Below are positions 42,286 through 51,041 of a DNA stretch of 64,000 nt, in pieces; positions within the stretch are counted from its first letter, which is position 1, and each line of letters opens with the position of its first letter. Below the pieces are notes generated by a model. That model did not search any database and was not told the origin of the DNA. It was given only the letters and a program-made list of their open reading frames with translations. The DNA is from DRPN01 sp964599235 (GTDB lineage: Bacteria; Bacteroidota; Bacteroidia; Bacteroidales; VadinHA17), in assembly GCA_964599235.1 (NCBI GenBank), contig CAZRDX010000054.1:1-64000 (forward strand), written 5' to 3'. A program made the position numbers and the translations under genes.

Positions 42286-45087
42286 ATGTTCATCATGAGA
42301 CCGGTCCTGCGCTACTGCATATTTTTACTACTGGGCTTCGCCTTTGCTTTCTCCCTCCCCGCCCAGGTGATCACCACCGACCCGGAAGTGCCGGTGGAAT
42401 CTGCAAGTGTAAAGATCTATTTTCACAGCGACCGGGTCACCGGCGCCCTCGAGAACTATACGGAGGACCTCTACACACACACCGGCGTCATCCTGAAAGG
42501 CAAAGAGGGCTGGCAGAACGTCATCGGCACCTGGGGAGACAACACCTCCCAGCCTCAACTCACCTATCTGGGCAACTATACCTATGAACTGGACATCACA
42601 CCCGATATTCACACGTTCTATCAGGTAGCCGGCACGGACACCGTGGTGAAAATGGCTTTTGTCTTCCGCAGTGCCGATGCCGCCAAACAGACAGAGGATC
42701 TTTTCGTTGAGGTTTTTCCTGAAGGGCTCAACGTCAACATTCTCTCGCCCGACCAGCTCACCCTCATCCTTGAGCCGGGCGACACCCTGCATTTCGAGGT
42801 CTCATCCACCCAAGCCGACAGTACCGTGCTGTACATCGACGGACAACGCCTCCAAAGCAGCACCGGCAACAACCTGGCCACCGACTATTCCACCACCCTC
42901 ACAGGAGGCCATACCGCCCTGTTCACCGCTTATGGCCCCGACGGCACCGCCTCCGACTCGCTCTGGTTCTTCGTCCGACCTCCCGTTCCCGTGGCCGCTC
43001 TTCCCGACGGGATCACCGACGGCATCAACTATCTCAGCGATACATCCGTCATCCTCTCCCTGTTCGCCCCCGGAAAAGAACACGTCTTCGTCCTGGGCGA
43101 TTTCAACGACTGGCGCCCCGTAACAGAAGGGTATTTGAACAAAACGCCCGACGGCAACCGCTTCTGGATACGGATCGACCATCTTGTTCCCGGTACCGAA
43201 TATGCTTTTCAGTACATCGTCGACGGTGAAATACGGATCGGCGACCCTTATGCCGACAAGGTCCTCGACCCCTGGAACGATCCCTGGATCCCCATCTGGG
43301 TCTACCCGGGACTTAAACCTTATCCCAAGGAGAAAACGGAAGGCATTGTCACCGTTCTGCAGACCGGCCGCCAGCCATACACCTGGCGACACCCCGTCTT
43401 CACCCCGCCACCTCCCGAGAAACTGGTCATCTATGAATTGCTGGTACGGGACTTCACCGCACAACACACCTTCCGGTCGCTGACCGACACCCTCGACTAC
43501 CTGGTCCGCCTCGGTGTCAATGCAATTGAACTGATGCCTTTCAGCGAGTTCGAAGGGAACAGCAGCTGGGGATACAATCCCGACTACTATTTCGCCCCTG
43601 ACAAATATTACGGTCCGGCCCATGACCTGAAAGCCTTCATCGACTCCTGTCACGGCCGGGGCATTGCCGTCGTTCAGGACATCGTGCTCAACCATGCCAT
43701 GGGACAATGCCCTTTGGTGAAGCTCTATTTCGATCCCGATGCCGGTGAGTGGGGACAGCCTACCCCAGACAACCCCTGGTTCAACGTCTCATCCCCCAAC
43801 CCTTCCTATAACTGGGGATACGATTTCAACCATGAAAGTCCTTACACCCAGGCTTTCGTAACACGCGTGACACGTTACTGGATGGAAGAGTACCATGTCG
43901 ACGGTTTCCGTTTCGACTTTTCCAAAGGCTTTACCAATACGCCCGGCGACGGGTGGAGCTATGATGCCGACCGCATCGCGATCCTGAAGAGATATGCCGA
44001 CTCCATCCGCAAGGCCCGGCCCGATGCCTTGCTCATCCTCGAACATTTCACGGAGAACAGCGAAGAAAAAGAACTGGCCGGGTATGGTTTTTTGCTCTGG
44101 GGAAACATGAACTGCCAGTACGGTCAGGCCTCCATGGGATATGCCTCAGGGCCCTGCGGTTCCTGGGACTTCAGCGGCGTGGCAGCCCAAAGCCGCGGCT
44201 GGGATACCCCCCGCCTCGTCGGATACATGGAAAGTCATGACGAAGAACGGCTCATGTACAAGAACATCACTTACGGCAACAGCGCCGGAGACTACAACAT
44301 CAAAGATCCTGTAACGGCACTCCGCCGTATCGAGCTCAATTCCGTCTTTTTCTTCACCGTCCCGGGCCCCAAAATGATCTGGCAGTTCGAGGAACTGGGT
44401 TACGACTATTCGATCGACTACAACGGACGTACGGGCGAGAAACCTGTCCGTTGGGACTACTACAACGACCCCGACCGCAAGAGACTCCATGATGTGATGA
44501 AAGCGCTCATCCGCCTGCACCGCGATGAGGAGATCTTCTCGAACGGTTCTGTTACTTTTTCAGCGAACGCCGAGATCAAGACCATCACACTTGCCGGCAC
44601 CTCGATGCAGGCATTCATCATCGGCAATTTCGACGTCACCTCCCATACTGCAACGCTCACTTTCCCAGCTGCCGGGACCTGGTACGGTTATTTCAGAGGA
44701 GACACCCTCGACCTTGCCACCCCGGAACAGACGTTTTCTCTGGCCCCGGGAGAATACCATCTCTATACCACACAAAAGCTTGAGGATCCCGGAATCCCGC
44801 TTCGTCTCCAGAAGATCTCACCGGAAATCCCCTCTTTCCGGATCTGGCCCAACCCCCTCACCCGACCGATCCTGAACCTTTCCTTTACGACCCCTGCACC
44901 ACGCCGGTGCACCTGCCACCTCACCACCCTTACCGGTACCGTCCTTTTCCGGCATGACTACACCTTGCCTCCGGGAATGAACACCCTCAGGATTCCTCTT
45001 GACAAACACCTGCCCCCGGGGATCTACCTGCTCCAGGTTGAGACCGAAGGCTCCAGCCATACTGAACGGATCATCATTCCTAGATGA
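42286..45087 (+). CDS. T9SS-exported GH13 alpha-amylase with CBM48 and type A sorting domain
   Basis: 933 residues from the ATG at 42286 (a second ATG at 42295 is possible). Order: signal peptide (to LPAQ), two N-terminal beta domains (about 20-240), a CBM48/E-set domain (about 262-345, VFVLGDFNDWRPV), the GH13 barrel (about 385-700) and a C-terminal sorting domain (about 850-933, IWPNPL ... GIYLLQVE). Catalytic residues D544 (GFRFDFSK), E586 (LILEHF) and D652 (MESHDEER) are present. The sorting domain directs it to the cell surface through T9SS, where it would cut starch or glycogen into pieces for SusCD. It starts 1 base after the previous stop. Confidence 0.92.
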   Translation: MFIMRPVLRYCIFLLLGFAFAFSLPAQVITTDPEVPVESASVKIYFHSDRVTGALENYTEDLYTHTGVILKGKEGWQNVIGTWGDNTSQPQLTYLGNYTYELDITPDIHTFYQVAGTDTVVKMAFVFRSADAAKQTEDLFVEVFPEGLNVNILSPDQLTLILEPGDTLHFEVSSTQADSTVLYIDGQRLQSSTGNNLATDYSTTLTGGHTALFTAYGPDGTASDSLWFFVRPPVPVAALPDGITDGINYLSDTSVILSLFAPGKEHVFVLGDFNDWRPVTEGYLNKTPDGNRFWIRIDHLVPGTEYAFQYIVDGEIRIGDPYADKVLDPWNDPWIPIWVYPGLKPYPKEKTEGIVTVLQTGRQPYTWRHPVFTPPPPEKLVIYELLVRDFTAQHTFRSLTDTLDYLVRLGVNAIELMPFSEFEGNSSWGYNPDYYFAPDKYYGPAHDLKAFIDSCHGRGIAVVQDIVLNHAMGQCPLVKLYFDPDAGEWGQPTPDNPWFNVSSPNPSYNWGYDFNHESPYTQAFVTRVTRYWMEEYHVDGFRFDFSKGFTNTPGDGWSYDADRIAILKRYADSIRKARPDALLILEHFTENSEEKELAGYGFLLWGNMNCQYGQASMGYASGPCGSWDFSGVAAQSRGWDTPRLVGYMESHDEERLMYKNITYGNSAGDYNIKDPVTALRRIELNSVFFFTVPGPKMIWQFEELGYDYSIDYNGRTGEKPVRWDYYNDPDRKRLHDVMKALIRLHRDEEIFSNGSVTFSANAEIKTITLAGTSMQAFIIGNFDVTSHTATLTFPAAGTWYGYFRGDTLDLATPEQTFSLAPGEYHLYTTQKLEDPGIPLRLQKISPEIPSFRIWPNPLTRPILNLSFTTPAPRRCTCHLTTLTGTVLFRHDYTLPPGMNTLRIPLDKHLPPGIYLLQVETEGSSHTERIIIPR

Positions 45088-45153
45088 CCTCTAACCTGCA
45101 GCTTCCGGACCCTGCACTCCGCTCACCCACACAAGGCAAAAGGAATAATTTTT

Positions 45154-45181
45154 TTTGTTCAAATATAAATTTCTACTTTTG
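45154..45181 (+). promoter_or_regulatory. Promoter of the DUF177-rpmF-plsX-fabH operon
   Basis: TACTTTTG (45174-45181) fits TAnnTTTG; TTTG (45154-45157) lies 16 bases upstream, within an AT-rich stretch in an otherwise GC-rich region. Expected transcription start about 45188, 12 bases before the ATG at 45200. Confidence 0.62.
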
Positions 45182-45199
45182 CACGATAATTTTTGAGGG

Positions 45200-45748
45200 A
45201 TGTGTGTGAGGAATGAGGATAGGTACCGGATCCCTTTCAAAGGGCTGAAAGAGGGAGAGCACATCTTTGATTTCGAGGTCGACAGTTCGTTCTTTGAAAA
45301 TTACGAAAGATCGGAGATCAAAGAAGGGAGCCTGCATGTACGGGTAGCCCTTCTCAAAAGCTCCAGGCTGCTGACTCTGGATTTCGACATCCGGGGTTCC
45401 GTAAGGATCCCTTGCGACCGGTGTCTCGATGAATTCGATATGCCGATCACCTTCCGGGATACCCTTTACGTCAAACTGGGAGACCGTTATTCCGAAGAAT
45501 CGGCCAACACCGTCATCATCCCGGAAGAAGATGCTTCTTTTGTCATCAGTCAGTACATCTACGAATACGCCCATCTTGCTCTCCCTTTGCGACGGGTCCA
45601 TCCCGACGATGAACACGGACATTCCACATGCAATCCCTTGATGATCAAAAAACTGGAAGAACTGTCGGTTCCGACCGGCAACGAAGAGGATACAGGTATC
45701 GACCAGCGATGGTCGGCCCTGAAAGATTTTTTTAAGAACGCAAATTAG
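45200..45748 (+). CDS. DUF177 (YceD family) protein
   Basis: 182 residues. Placed by the core VRIPCDRCLDEFDMPI and by its position just before rpmF, the constant place of this family. YceD proteins have been linked to 23S rRNA accumulation in bacteria and plants; the mechanism is not settled. The CDRC pair could bind zinc. The start gives a 12-base leader after the predicted promoter. rpmF follows after 21 bases. Confidence 0.88.
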   Translation: MCVRNEDRYRIPFKGLKEGEHIFDFEVDSSFFENYERSEIKEGSLHVRVALLKSSRLLTLDFDIRGSVRIPCDRCLDEFDMPITFRDTLYVKLGDRYSEESANTVIIPEEDASFVISQYIYEYAHLALPLRRVHPDDEHGHSTCNPLMIKKLEELSVPTGNEEDTGIDQRWSALKDFFKNAN

Positions 45749-45769
45749 GATTTTGAAAAAAGTTAGACC

Positions 45770-45955
45770 ATGGCACATCCGAAACGCAAAACATCAAAAC
45801 AGAGAAGGAACAAGCGCAGGACCCATTACAAGGCTGCTATTCCTACGGTCATGACCTGCCCCAACTGCGGGGCCGCCGTACTTTATCACCACGTCTGTCC
45901 CGAGTGCGGTTACTACCGCGGTAAACAGGCCATCCAGAAAGAGGCTTCCGTCTAA
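45770..45955 (+). CDS. rpmF: 50S ribosomal protein L32
   Basis: 61 residues. The basic N-terminus AHPKRKTSKQRRNKRRTH is diagnostic. It is the zinc-binding form, with C30/C33 (CPNC) and C43/C46 (CPEC). It lies between DUF177 and plsX, the conserved arrangement linking ribosome and fatty-acid genes in bacteria. Confidence 0.97.
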   Translation: MAHPKRKTSKQRRNKRRTHYKAAIPTVMTCPNCGAAVLYHHVCPECGYYRGKQAIQKEASV

Positions 45956-45965
45956 GACCCGTTTT

Positions 45966-46913
45966 ATGATCCGCATCGGATTGGATGTGATGGGAGGGGA
46001 TTACGCCCCGGATGCCGTTTTGGGAGGCGTAATGGCAGTACAGCAAGACCTCCCTGCCGATGTAATGCTTGTCCTGATCGGGGACGAGAAGGCCATCGAC
46101 AATTATTTTGAGAAAAGAGGCAAACAACCCGCCCGTTTCGAGGTGGTCCATTCCCCCGAAACCATCGAAATGGGCGACCATCCCACCAAAGCTTTCAGCA
46201 AGAAGCCCCGTTCAAGCATCGTCATGGGGTTCCGTCTGCTGGAAGAAAAACGTATCGACGCTTTCGCCAGCGCCGGGAACACAGGAGCCATGCTCGTGGG
46301 AACCACCATGACCGTCAAGACCATCCCCGGCATCATACGCCCCACCATCGCCGCCACCATCCCCAACCTCCACACCGGCCAGACCATCCTCCTCGATGTG
46401 GGGATCACACCCGACTCCAAACCCGATGTGCTTTACCAGTACGGTATCCTGGGTTCACTCTATGCCCGTTATGTCTTCAAGATCAAAGACCCCCGGGTGG
46501 CCCTCCTTAACATCGGCGAGGAACCTTCCAAAGGGAACCTGGTCACCAAATCGGCCTACGAACTGATGAAAGAATCCCGTCAGTTCAACTTCATAGGGAA
46601 TGTTGAAGGCAATGATTTCTTCGTCAGCGACAAGGCGGACGTGGTCGTGTGCGACGGTTTCGTAGGCAACATCGTCCTCAAGGAGGCGGAAGCCATGTAC
46701 TCCCTCGCCAAAGCACGGGGTATCCACGACCCTTTTATCGAAAGATTCAACTTCGAAAACTACGGAGGCACCCCCATCCTGGGCATCAACGGCAACGTCA
46801 TCATCGCACACGGCATCTCCAACGAAAAAGCCATCAAAAACATGCTCCTGCTTACCCTCGAGATCGTGAGGGCAGGACTCACGGAAAAGATTCTCAAAGC
46901 ATTTGAATACTGA
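45966..46913 (+). CDS. plsX: Phosphate acyltransferase PlsX
   Basis: 315 residues. Makes acyl-phosphate from acyl-ACP, the first committed step to glycerophospholipids with PlsY. Motifs: IGLDVMGGDYAPDAV at the N-terminus, FASAGNTGAMLVGTT, LDVGITPDSKPD and GFVGNIVLKEAEAMY. Length near the family norm (about 320-340). It is followed after 2 bases by fabH; the two act on the same pathway of acyl chain supply. plsY is not in this window. Confidence 0.96.
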   Translation: MIRIGLDVMGGDYAPDAVLGGVMAVQQDLPADVMLVLIGDEKAIDNYFEKRGKQPARFEVVHSPETIEMGDHPTKAFSKKPRSSIVMGFRLLEEKRIDAFASAGNTGAMLVGTTMTVKTIPGIIRPTIAATIPNLHTGQTILLDVGITPDSKPDVLYQYGILGSLYARYVFKIKDPRVALLNIGEEPSKGNLVTKSAYELMKESRQFNFIGNVEGNDFFVSDKADVVVCDGFVGNIVLKEAEAMYSLAKARGIHDPFIERFNFENYGGTPILGINGNVIIAHGISNEKAIKNMLLLTLEIVRAGLTEKILKAFEY

Positions 46914-46915
46914 TC

Positions 46916-47923
46916 ATGGAACGACTTCGCGCAGCCATCACAGGTGTCCACGCCTGGGTACCGGAATACAGGCTCACCAACGATGAACTGGCCACGATGG
47001 TGGACACCTCAGATGAATGGATCATGCAACGCATCGGCATCAAGGAGCGTCGCATCCTGAAAGGAAAAGGGCGCGGCTCCTCCTATATGGGTGCCAAGGC
47101 GGTTAGAGGCCTCCTTGAAAAAACAGGCACCTCCCCCGATGAGGTCGACCTGATCCTGGTCTCCACCATCACCCCCGACAGGATCTTCCCCGCTACATCC
47201 AATATTATCGCCGACAAGGTGGGCATCAAGAACGCCTGGGGGTACGATATCAACGCAGCCTGCTCAGGATTCATCTTTACCCTCCAGACCGCTGCCGAGT
47301 TCGTCGAATCGGGACGGTACAAGAAAGTGATCGTCGTGGGTGCCGATAAAATGTCGGCCATCACCGACTACACCGACAGGACCACCTGCCCCCTCTTTGG
47401 TGATGCTGCCGCGGCCGTCCTGCTCGAACCCACCACCGAAGATGTGGGGATCATCGACCACATCCTCCATGTCGACGGATCAGGAAGGAAATACCTCTAC
47501 ATGAAAGCCGGCGGATCGGAATACCCCGCCTCCTTCGAGACCGTCAAGAACCGGGAGCATTTCGTCTATCAGGAGGGCAGGGTGGTCTTCAAGTTCGCCG
47601 TCACCCGCATGGCCGATGTCTCCGTCGAGATGATGAAAAAACACCATCTCACCCCCGAGACCCTCGACTGGCTGGTGCCGCACCAGGCCAATATGCGCAT
47701 CATCGAAGCCACAGCCCAGCGGATGGGCCTCCCCAAAGAAAAGGTGATGATCAACATCCAGAGATACGGCAACACCACCTCGGCTACCATCCCTCTCTGT
47801 CTCTACGAATGGGAAGACAAACTCAAAAAGGGTGACAACCTCATCCTCGCAGCCTTCGGCGGAGGATTCACATGGGGCGCCATCTATCTCAAATGGGCCT
47901 ACGACGGAGCAAAAAAAGAGTGA
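46916..47923 (+). CDS. fabH: 3-oxoacyl-ACP synthase III (FabH)
   Basis: 335 residues. Starts fatty-acid synthesis by condensing an acyl-CoA with malonyl-ACP. The catalytic triad is complete: C116 (NAACSGFI), H256 (VPHQANMRI) and N286 (YGNTTSA). The C-terminal FGGGFTWGA matches the family. Whether it prefers acetyl-CoA or branched primers cannot be told, though the ilvE gene in the window would supply branched precursors in many Bacteroidota. It starts 2 bases after plsX. Confidence 0.96.
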   Translation: MERLRAAITGVHAWVPEYRLTNDELATMVDTSDEWIMQRIGIKERRILKGKGRGSSYMGAKAVRGLLEKTGTSPDEVDLILVSTITPDRIFPATSNIIADKVGIKNAWGYDINAACSGFIFTLQTAAEFVESGRYKKVIVVGADKMSAITDYTDRTTCPLFGDAAAAVLLEPTTEDVGIIDHILHVDGSGRKYLYMKAGGSEYPASFETVKNREHFVYQEGRVVFKFAVTRMADVSVEMMKKHHLTPETLDWLVPHQANMRIIEATAQRMGLPKEKVMINIQRYGNTTSATIPLCLYEWEDKLKKGDNLILAAFGGGFTWGAIYLKWAYDGAKKE

Positions 47924-47987
47924 ACCGTAGCCCTTTTGCGAAAGTTTTATACCTTTACCGCTGACTTACAGTAAAAAAAGGCTGAAA

Positions 47988-48410
47988 ATGGGAAAGTACA
48001 ACGGTTCCGACAACAATGTGGTCGTCAACTTCATAACCGCCGGGACAGAGATCACCGGTGATCTGATATCGAACGAAGGTATCCGTATCGAAGGTACCCT
48101 CACCGGCAACATCTCCACAAAAGGCAAACTGGTCATCGGCGAGACCGGCAAGGTGAAGGGAGAGATCGTCTGCAAGAACGCTGAGATCTTCGGCTCCATT
48201 GAAGGGAAGATCACCGTCGCCGAACTGCTCTCCCTGAGGAAATCCTCCCGCATCAACGGCGACATCCTCACCAACAAGCTCGCCATCGAACCGGGATCCA
48301 AGTTCACCGGTAACTGCAACATGAGCGATGACGCAACCTCTACCACCCGAACCTTCAAGCAGGAGAAAAAAGGAGAAAAAACTCCCGCAGAAGAGCCGAA
48401 GACAGCTTAA
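47988..48410 (+). CDS. Bactofilin family protein
   Basis: 140 residues. A single right-handed beta-helix of repeated turns (GDLISNEGIRIEGTLTGNI, GKLVIGETGKVKGEI, ...) with short unstructured, charged tails. Bactofilins polymerise into membrane-associated filaments that place cell-wall enzymes and other proteins. The last 83 bases overlap the atpZ frame in another phase. In Bacteroidota a bactofilin gene is often found before the ATP synthase genes, as here (from memory). Confidence 0.93.
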   Translation: MGKYNGSDNNVVVNFITAGTEITGDLISNEGIRIEGTLTGNISTKGKLVIGETGKVKGEIVCKNAEIFGSIEGKITVAELLSLRKSSRINGDILTNKLAIEPGSKFTGNCNMSDDATSTTRTFKQEKKGEKTPAEEPKTA

Positions 48411-48600
48411 GGACTACGCCCGTTATTCCTCACTGGCCCTTGAAATGGGGCTGATCATTTTCGCCGGTGTCTTCGGCGGATGGAAACTGGACGAGAAGCT
48501 GGGGCTCTCTTTCCCCGTATTCACCCTGCTGCTCTCCATTGCAGGTGTAGCCACGGCTCTTTACATCGCCATGCGGGACTTCCTGAAAATGGATAAATGA
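48328..48600 (+). CDS. AtpZ/AtpI family small membrane protein
   Basis: 90 residues from the ATG at 48328, which lies inside the bactofilin gene. Two membrane helices (about 40-57 and 62-80) and the conserved lead LKDYARYSSLALEMG identify the AtpZ family, thought to help ATP synthase assembly or magnesium/calcium transport. The family N-terminus lies in the overlap, so an 83-base overlap is needed unless a non-ATG start is used. It shares an ATGA overlap with the next gene. Confidence 0.83.
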   Translation: MTQPLPPEPSSRRKKEKKLPQKSRRQLKDYARYSSLALEMGLIIFAGVFGGWKLDEKLGLSFPVFTLLLSIAGVATALYIAMRDFLKMDK

Positions 48601-48980
48601 CACACTTGCAAAAAAACCTGCTCCTTCGCCTTACCCTGCTTACCCTAGTATTGGGCGGAACGGCTCTCCTGGTTGTCCGCTCCTCCTGGAACCGGTGGTA
48701 CCTTCCTGCATTTCCCCTTTTGCTCGGCCTCTTCTACCTTGCATACCTTCTTTTCTCTCTGCCACTTGTGGGGGCCCTCGATGACAACAAGACCTTCGTA
48801 CGACGGTTTATCCTGCTGAGCGGCATCAAACTCATCCTCCTCCTCGTGATCCTCACCGTCTGGCTGGCAGTCTTTCATCCTCCCGCCATCCCTTTCCTCA
48901 TCAACATTCTTTTACTTTATTTTGCCTACTCCCTTTTTTCTTACCTTTTCATCCTCACCCGGAAAAAAGGCAAAGGATGA
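48597..48980 (+). CDS. AtpI-like four-helix membrane protein of the ATP synthase operon
   Basis: 127 residues, almost all membrane: helices near 8-25, 34-52, 70-88 and 97-115, with basic ends. Its size, topology and place between atpZ and atpB are those of the AtpI-like proteins of Bacteroidota operons, though the sequence is poorly conserved. AtpI proteins assist c-ring assembly. ATGA overlap with atpZ. Function by context only. Confidence 0.7.
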   Translation: MTHLQKNLLLRLTLLTLVLGGTALLVVRSSWNRWYLPAFPLLLGLFYLAYLLFSLPLVGALDDNKTFVRRFILLSGIKLILLLVILTVWLAVFHPPAIPFLINILLLYFAYSLFSYLFILTRKKGKG

Positions 48981-49013
48981 AGAAGCTCATACTCCGCGAT
49001 AACGTTTTTTTTT

Positions 49014-49021
49014 TATTTTTG
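49014..49021 (+). promoter_or_regulatory. -7 element candidate before atpB (TATTTTTG)
   Basis: TATTTTTG fits TAnnTTTG, 23 bases before the atpB ATG, in a 64-base gap with a T run. No upstream TTG seen. It may provide internal transcription of the core ATP synthase genes. Confidence 0.38.
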
Positions 49022-49044
49022 CTGAAAGCCGACAAAGCCTTAAC

Positions 49045-50166
49045 ATGGTGAAAAAGATCAAACAGCTCCTGTTCCTGGTTGTTGTGGCCGGAATCTTCAC
49101 TCTTTCCCTCACCTCGGCCACCGCTCCCGTGACCGGTCACGCTGGTAAAGGACATGGAGAAGAGATCGAAGGATCCCACGCAGAAAAAAAACCCGGCAAA
49201 TTTGACGCCGAGGAGCTGATCATGGGTCATGTGCTTGACGCTTATGAATGGCATCTGCTCACCATCGGCGACAAGCACATCAGTATTCCCTTGCCCGTGA
49301 TCCTGTACAGCAAGGAGAAGGGGCTCAACATTTTCCTCAGTTCGAAGTTCCATCACGGACACAGTTCTTACAAAGGTTTTCACATCGCTGAAAGCGGCCA
49401 GTATGCCGGCAAGATCGTAGAGGAGACCGGCGGCGGCGAAGAGGTCCGTCCGCTCGACCTCTCCCTGACCAAAGTGGCTGTGGCTTTGATCTTCAGCATC
49501 TTCCTTCTCACGTGGATCTTCATTTCCATTGCCCGCCGTTACCAGCAACACCCCAATGAACCTCCCCACGGCCTGCAGAACCTGCTGGAACCGCTCATCA
49601 TCTTCATCCGGGATGAGGTGGCCAAGGCTTCCATCGGGGAAAAGTACGAGAAATATCTCCCCTATCTGCTGACACTGTTTTTCTTCATTTTCTTTAATAA
49701 CCTTCTGGGCTTGGTACCCATCCCCCCGGGCGGGGCCAACGTCACAGGCAACATCGCCATCCCCCTCGTGATGGCCCTTTTCACCTTCGCCCTGGTGGTG
49801 ATGAGCGCCACCAAATATTTCTGGCTGGATATCTTCAACACCCCGGGGGTGCCCTGGTGGCTGAAATTCCCTTTCCCCCTCATCCCGCTCATTGAGTTCT
49901 CCAGCCTCTTCATCAAACACATCGTCCTGGTGATACGACTTTTTGCCAACATCGTCGCAGGGCATATCGTCGCGCTTGGTTTCTTTTCGCTCATCTTCAT
50001 CTTCGGAGCGATGAAGATCGGTTACGGTTACGGGATCTCGGTGGTCACCATTCCTTTCACCGTGTTCCTGACCCTGCTCGAAATGCTTGTGGCATTCATC
50101 CAGGCTTATGTTTTCACACTTCTGTCGGCCCTTTACATCGGACTGGCTCTGGAAGAAGAACATTGA
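49045..50166 (+). CDS. atpB: ATP synthase F0 subunit a
   Basis: 373 residues, longer than the usual 240-280 owing to a signal-like N-terminal helix and a periplasmic extension rich in His (about 30-120, HAGKGHGEE, FHHGHSSY). Membrane helices follow from about 143. The essential Arg lies in VLVIRLFANIVAGH, facing the c-ring. Long N-termini of this kind are usual for Bacteroidota subunit a (from memory). The His-rich segment could bind metal, which is speculation. atpE follows after 34 bases. Confidence 0.95.
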   Translation: MVKKIKQLLFLVVVAGIFTLSLTSATAPVTGHAGKGHGEEIEGSHAEKKPGKFDAEELIMGHVLDAYEWHLLTIGDKHISIPLPVILYSKEKGLNIFLSSKFHHGHSSYKGFHIAESGQYAGKIVEETGGGEEVRPLDLSLTKVAVALIFSIFLLTWIFISIARRYQQHPNEPPHGLQNLLEPLIIFIRDEVAKASIGEKYEKYLPYLLTLFFFIFFNNLLGLVPIPPGGANVTGNIAIPLVMALFTFALVVMSATKYFWLDIFNTPGVPWWLKFPFPLIPLIEFSSLFIKHIVLVIRLFANIVAGHIVALGFFSLIFIFGAMKIGYGYGISVVTIPFTVFLTLLEMLVAFIQAYVFTLLSALYIGLALEEEH

Positions 50167-50200
50167 TCCTTTCATGTATTTTTAACCAAATTTTACGCTT

Positions 50201-50458
50201 ATGTTAACTTTAATGATTTTGCTTCAGGCAGCAGCTTCGACCCTCGGGATCATGGGTGCCGGGTTCGGTGCGGGACTGGCTGCCATCGGTGCGGGTATCG
50301 GCATCGGCCAGATCGGCGCCAAGGCCATGGAGGCCATCAGCCGCCAGCCCGAAGCCGTCGGCGACATCCGCTCGAACATGATCATCTCGGCAGCCCTCAT
50401 CGAGGGGGTGGCTTTCTTCGCCGTCGTGATCTGTCTGCTGATCCTGTTCGCAGTATGA
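50201..50458 (+). CDS. atpE: ATP synthase F0 subunit c
   Basis: 85 residues, two membrane helices joined by the polar loop RQPEA. The ion-carrying Glu68 lies in AALIEGVAFF. There is no Ser/Thr right after the Glu as in sodium-binding c subunits, which favours protons. The c-ring needs 8-15 copies per complex, so extra expression is expected; a strong hairpin lies just downstream (50469-50502). Confidence 0.96.
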   Translation: MLTLMILLQAAASTLGIMGAGFGAGLAAIGAGIGIGQIGAKAMEAISRQPEAVGDIRSNMIISAALIEGVAFFAVVICLLILFAV

Positions 50459-50468
50459 CACTGCACAC

Positions 50469-50502
50469 GCGGTATCACCCTGCGATTGGCAGGGGATACC
50501 GC
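50469..50502 (+). promoter_or_regulatory. Stable hairpin between atpE and atpF
   Basis: Outer arms GCGGTATC/GATACCGC (8 bp), one bulged A, inner arms CCCTGC/GCAGGG (6 bp), 5-base loop. No T run follows, so it is not a classical terminator. A 3' structure of this type can stabilise upstream mRNA, which would raise atpE relative to atpF. Confidence 0.7.
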
Positions 50503-50536
50503 TTTGCCTCGTAAAAAGTAAACAAAACAAAATACC

Positions 50537-51031
50537 ATGGAACTCGTAACTCCTGAAGTCGGGTTGTTGTTCTGGATGCTCCTCTCTTTCACGATCGTCC
50601 TGATCATCCTGAAGAAGTTCGCGTGGAAACCTATCCTCAACTCCCTGAAAGAAAGGGAAGACTCCATCGCCGACGCCCTCCATGCTGCCGAACAAGCCCG
50701 CGAAGAGATGGAGAAACTCCGCGCCGACAATGAGGCCATCATCCGGGAAGCCCGGGCCGAAAGAGAGAAGATCCTCCAGGAAGCCCGCGAGATCAAGATC
50801 AAGATCGTCGAAAAAGCCAAGGAAGAAGCCTCGGAAGAAGCCCACAAAATGATCGAACTGGCCCGTGTCAACATCCGCAACGAAGAGGCCAAGGCCCTCG
50901 AAAAGATCAAGGAACAGGTGGCCGAACTCTCCATCGAGATCGCCGGCAAGATCCTCCGCGAAAAACTTGCCGACGACGCCGAACAACAGAAACTGGTCGA
51001 AAAATACCTGAAAGATATCCAACTCAACTGA
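50537..51031 (+). CDS. atpF: ATP synthase F0 subunit b
   Basis: 164 residues. One N-terminal membrane helix (about 8-25, GLLFWMLLSFTIVLIILKK), then a long charged coiled coil (about 45-130, EQAREEMEKLRADNEAIIRE) that forms the outer stalk binding delta. Length normal. It begins 78 bases after atpE, beyond the hairpin, and atpH follows after 10 bases. Confidence 0.95.
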   Translation: MELVTPEVGLLFWMLLSFTIVLIILKKFAWKPILNSLKEREDSIADALHAAEQAREEMEKLRADNEAIIREARAEREKILQEAREIKIKIVEKAKEEASEEAHKMIELARVNIRNEEAKALEKIKEQVAELSIEIAGKILREKLADDAEQQKLVEKYLKDIQLN

Positions 51032-51041
51032 CATCGGCCCC

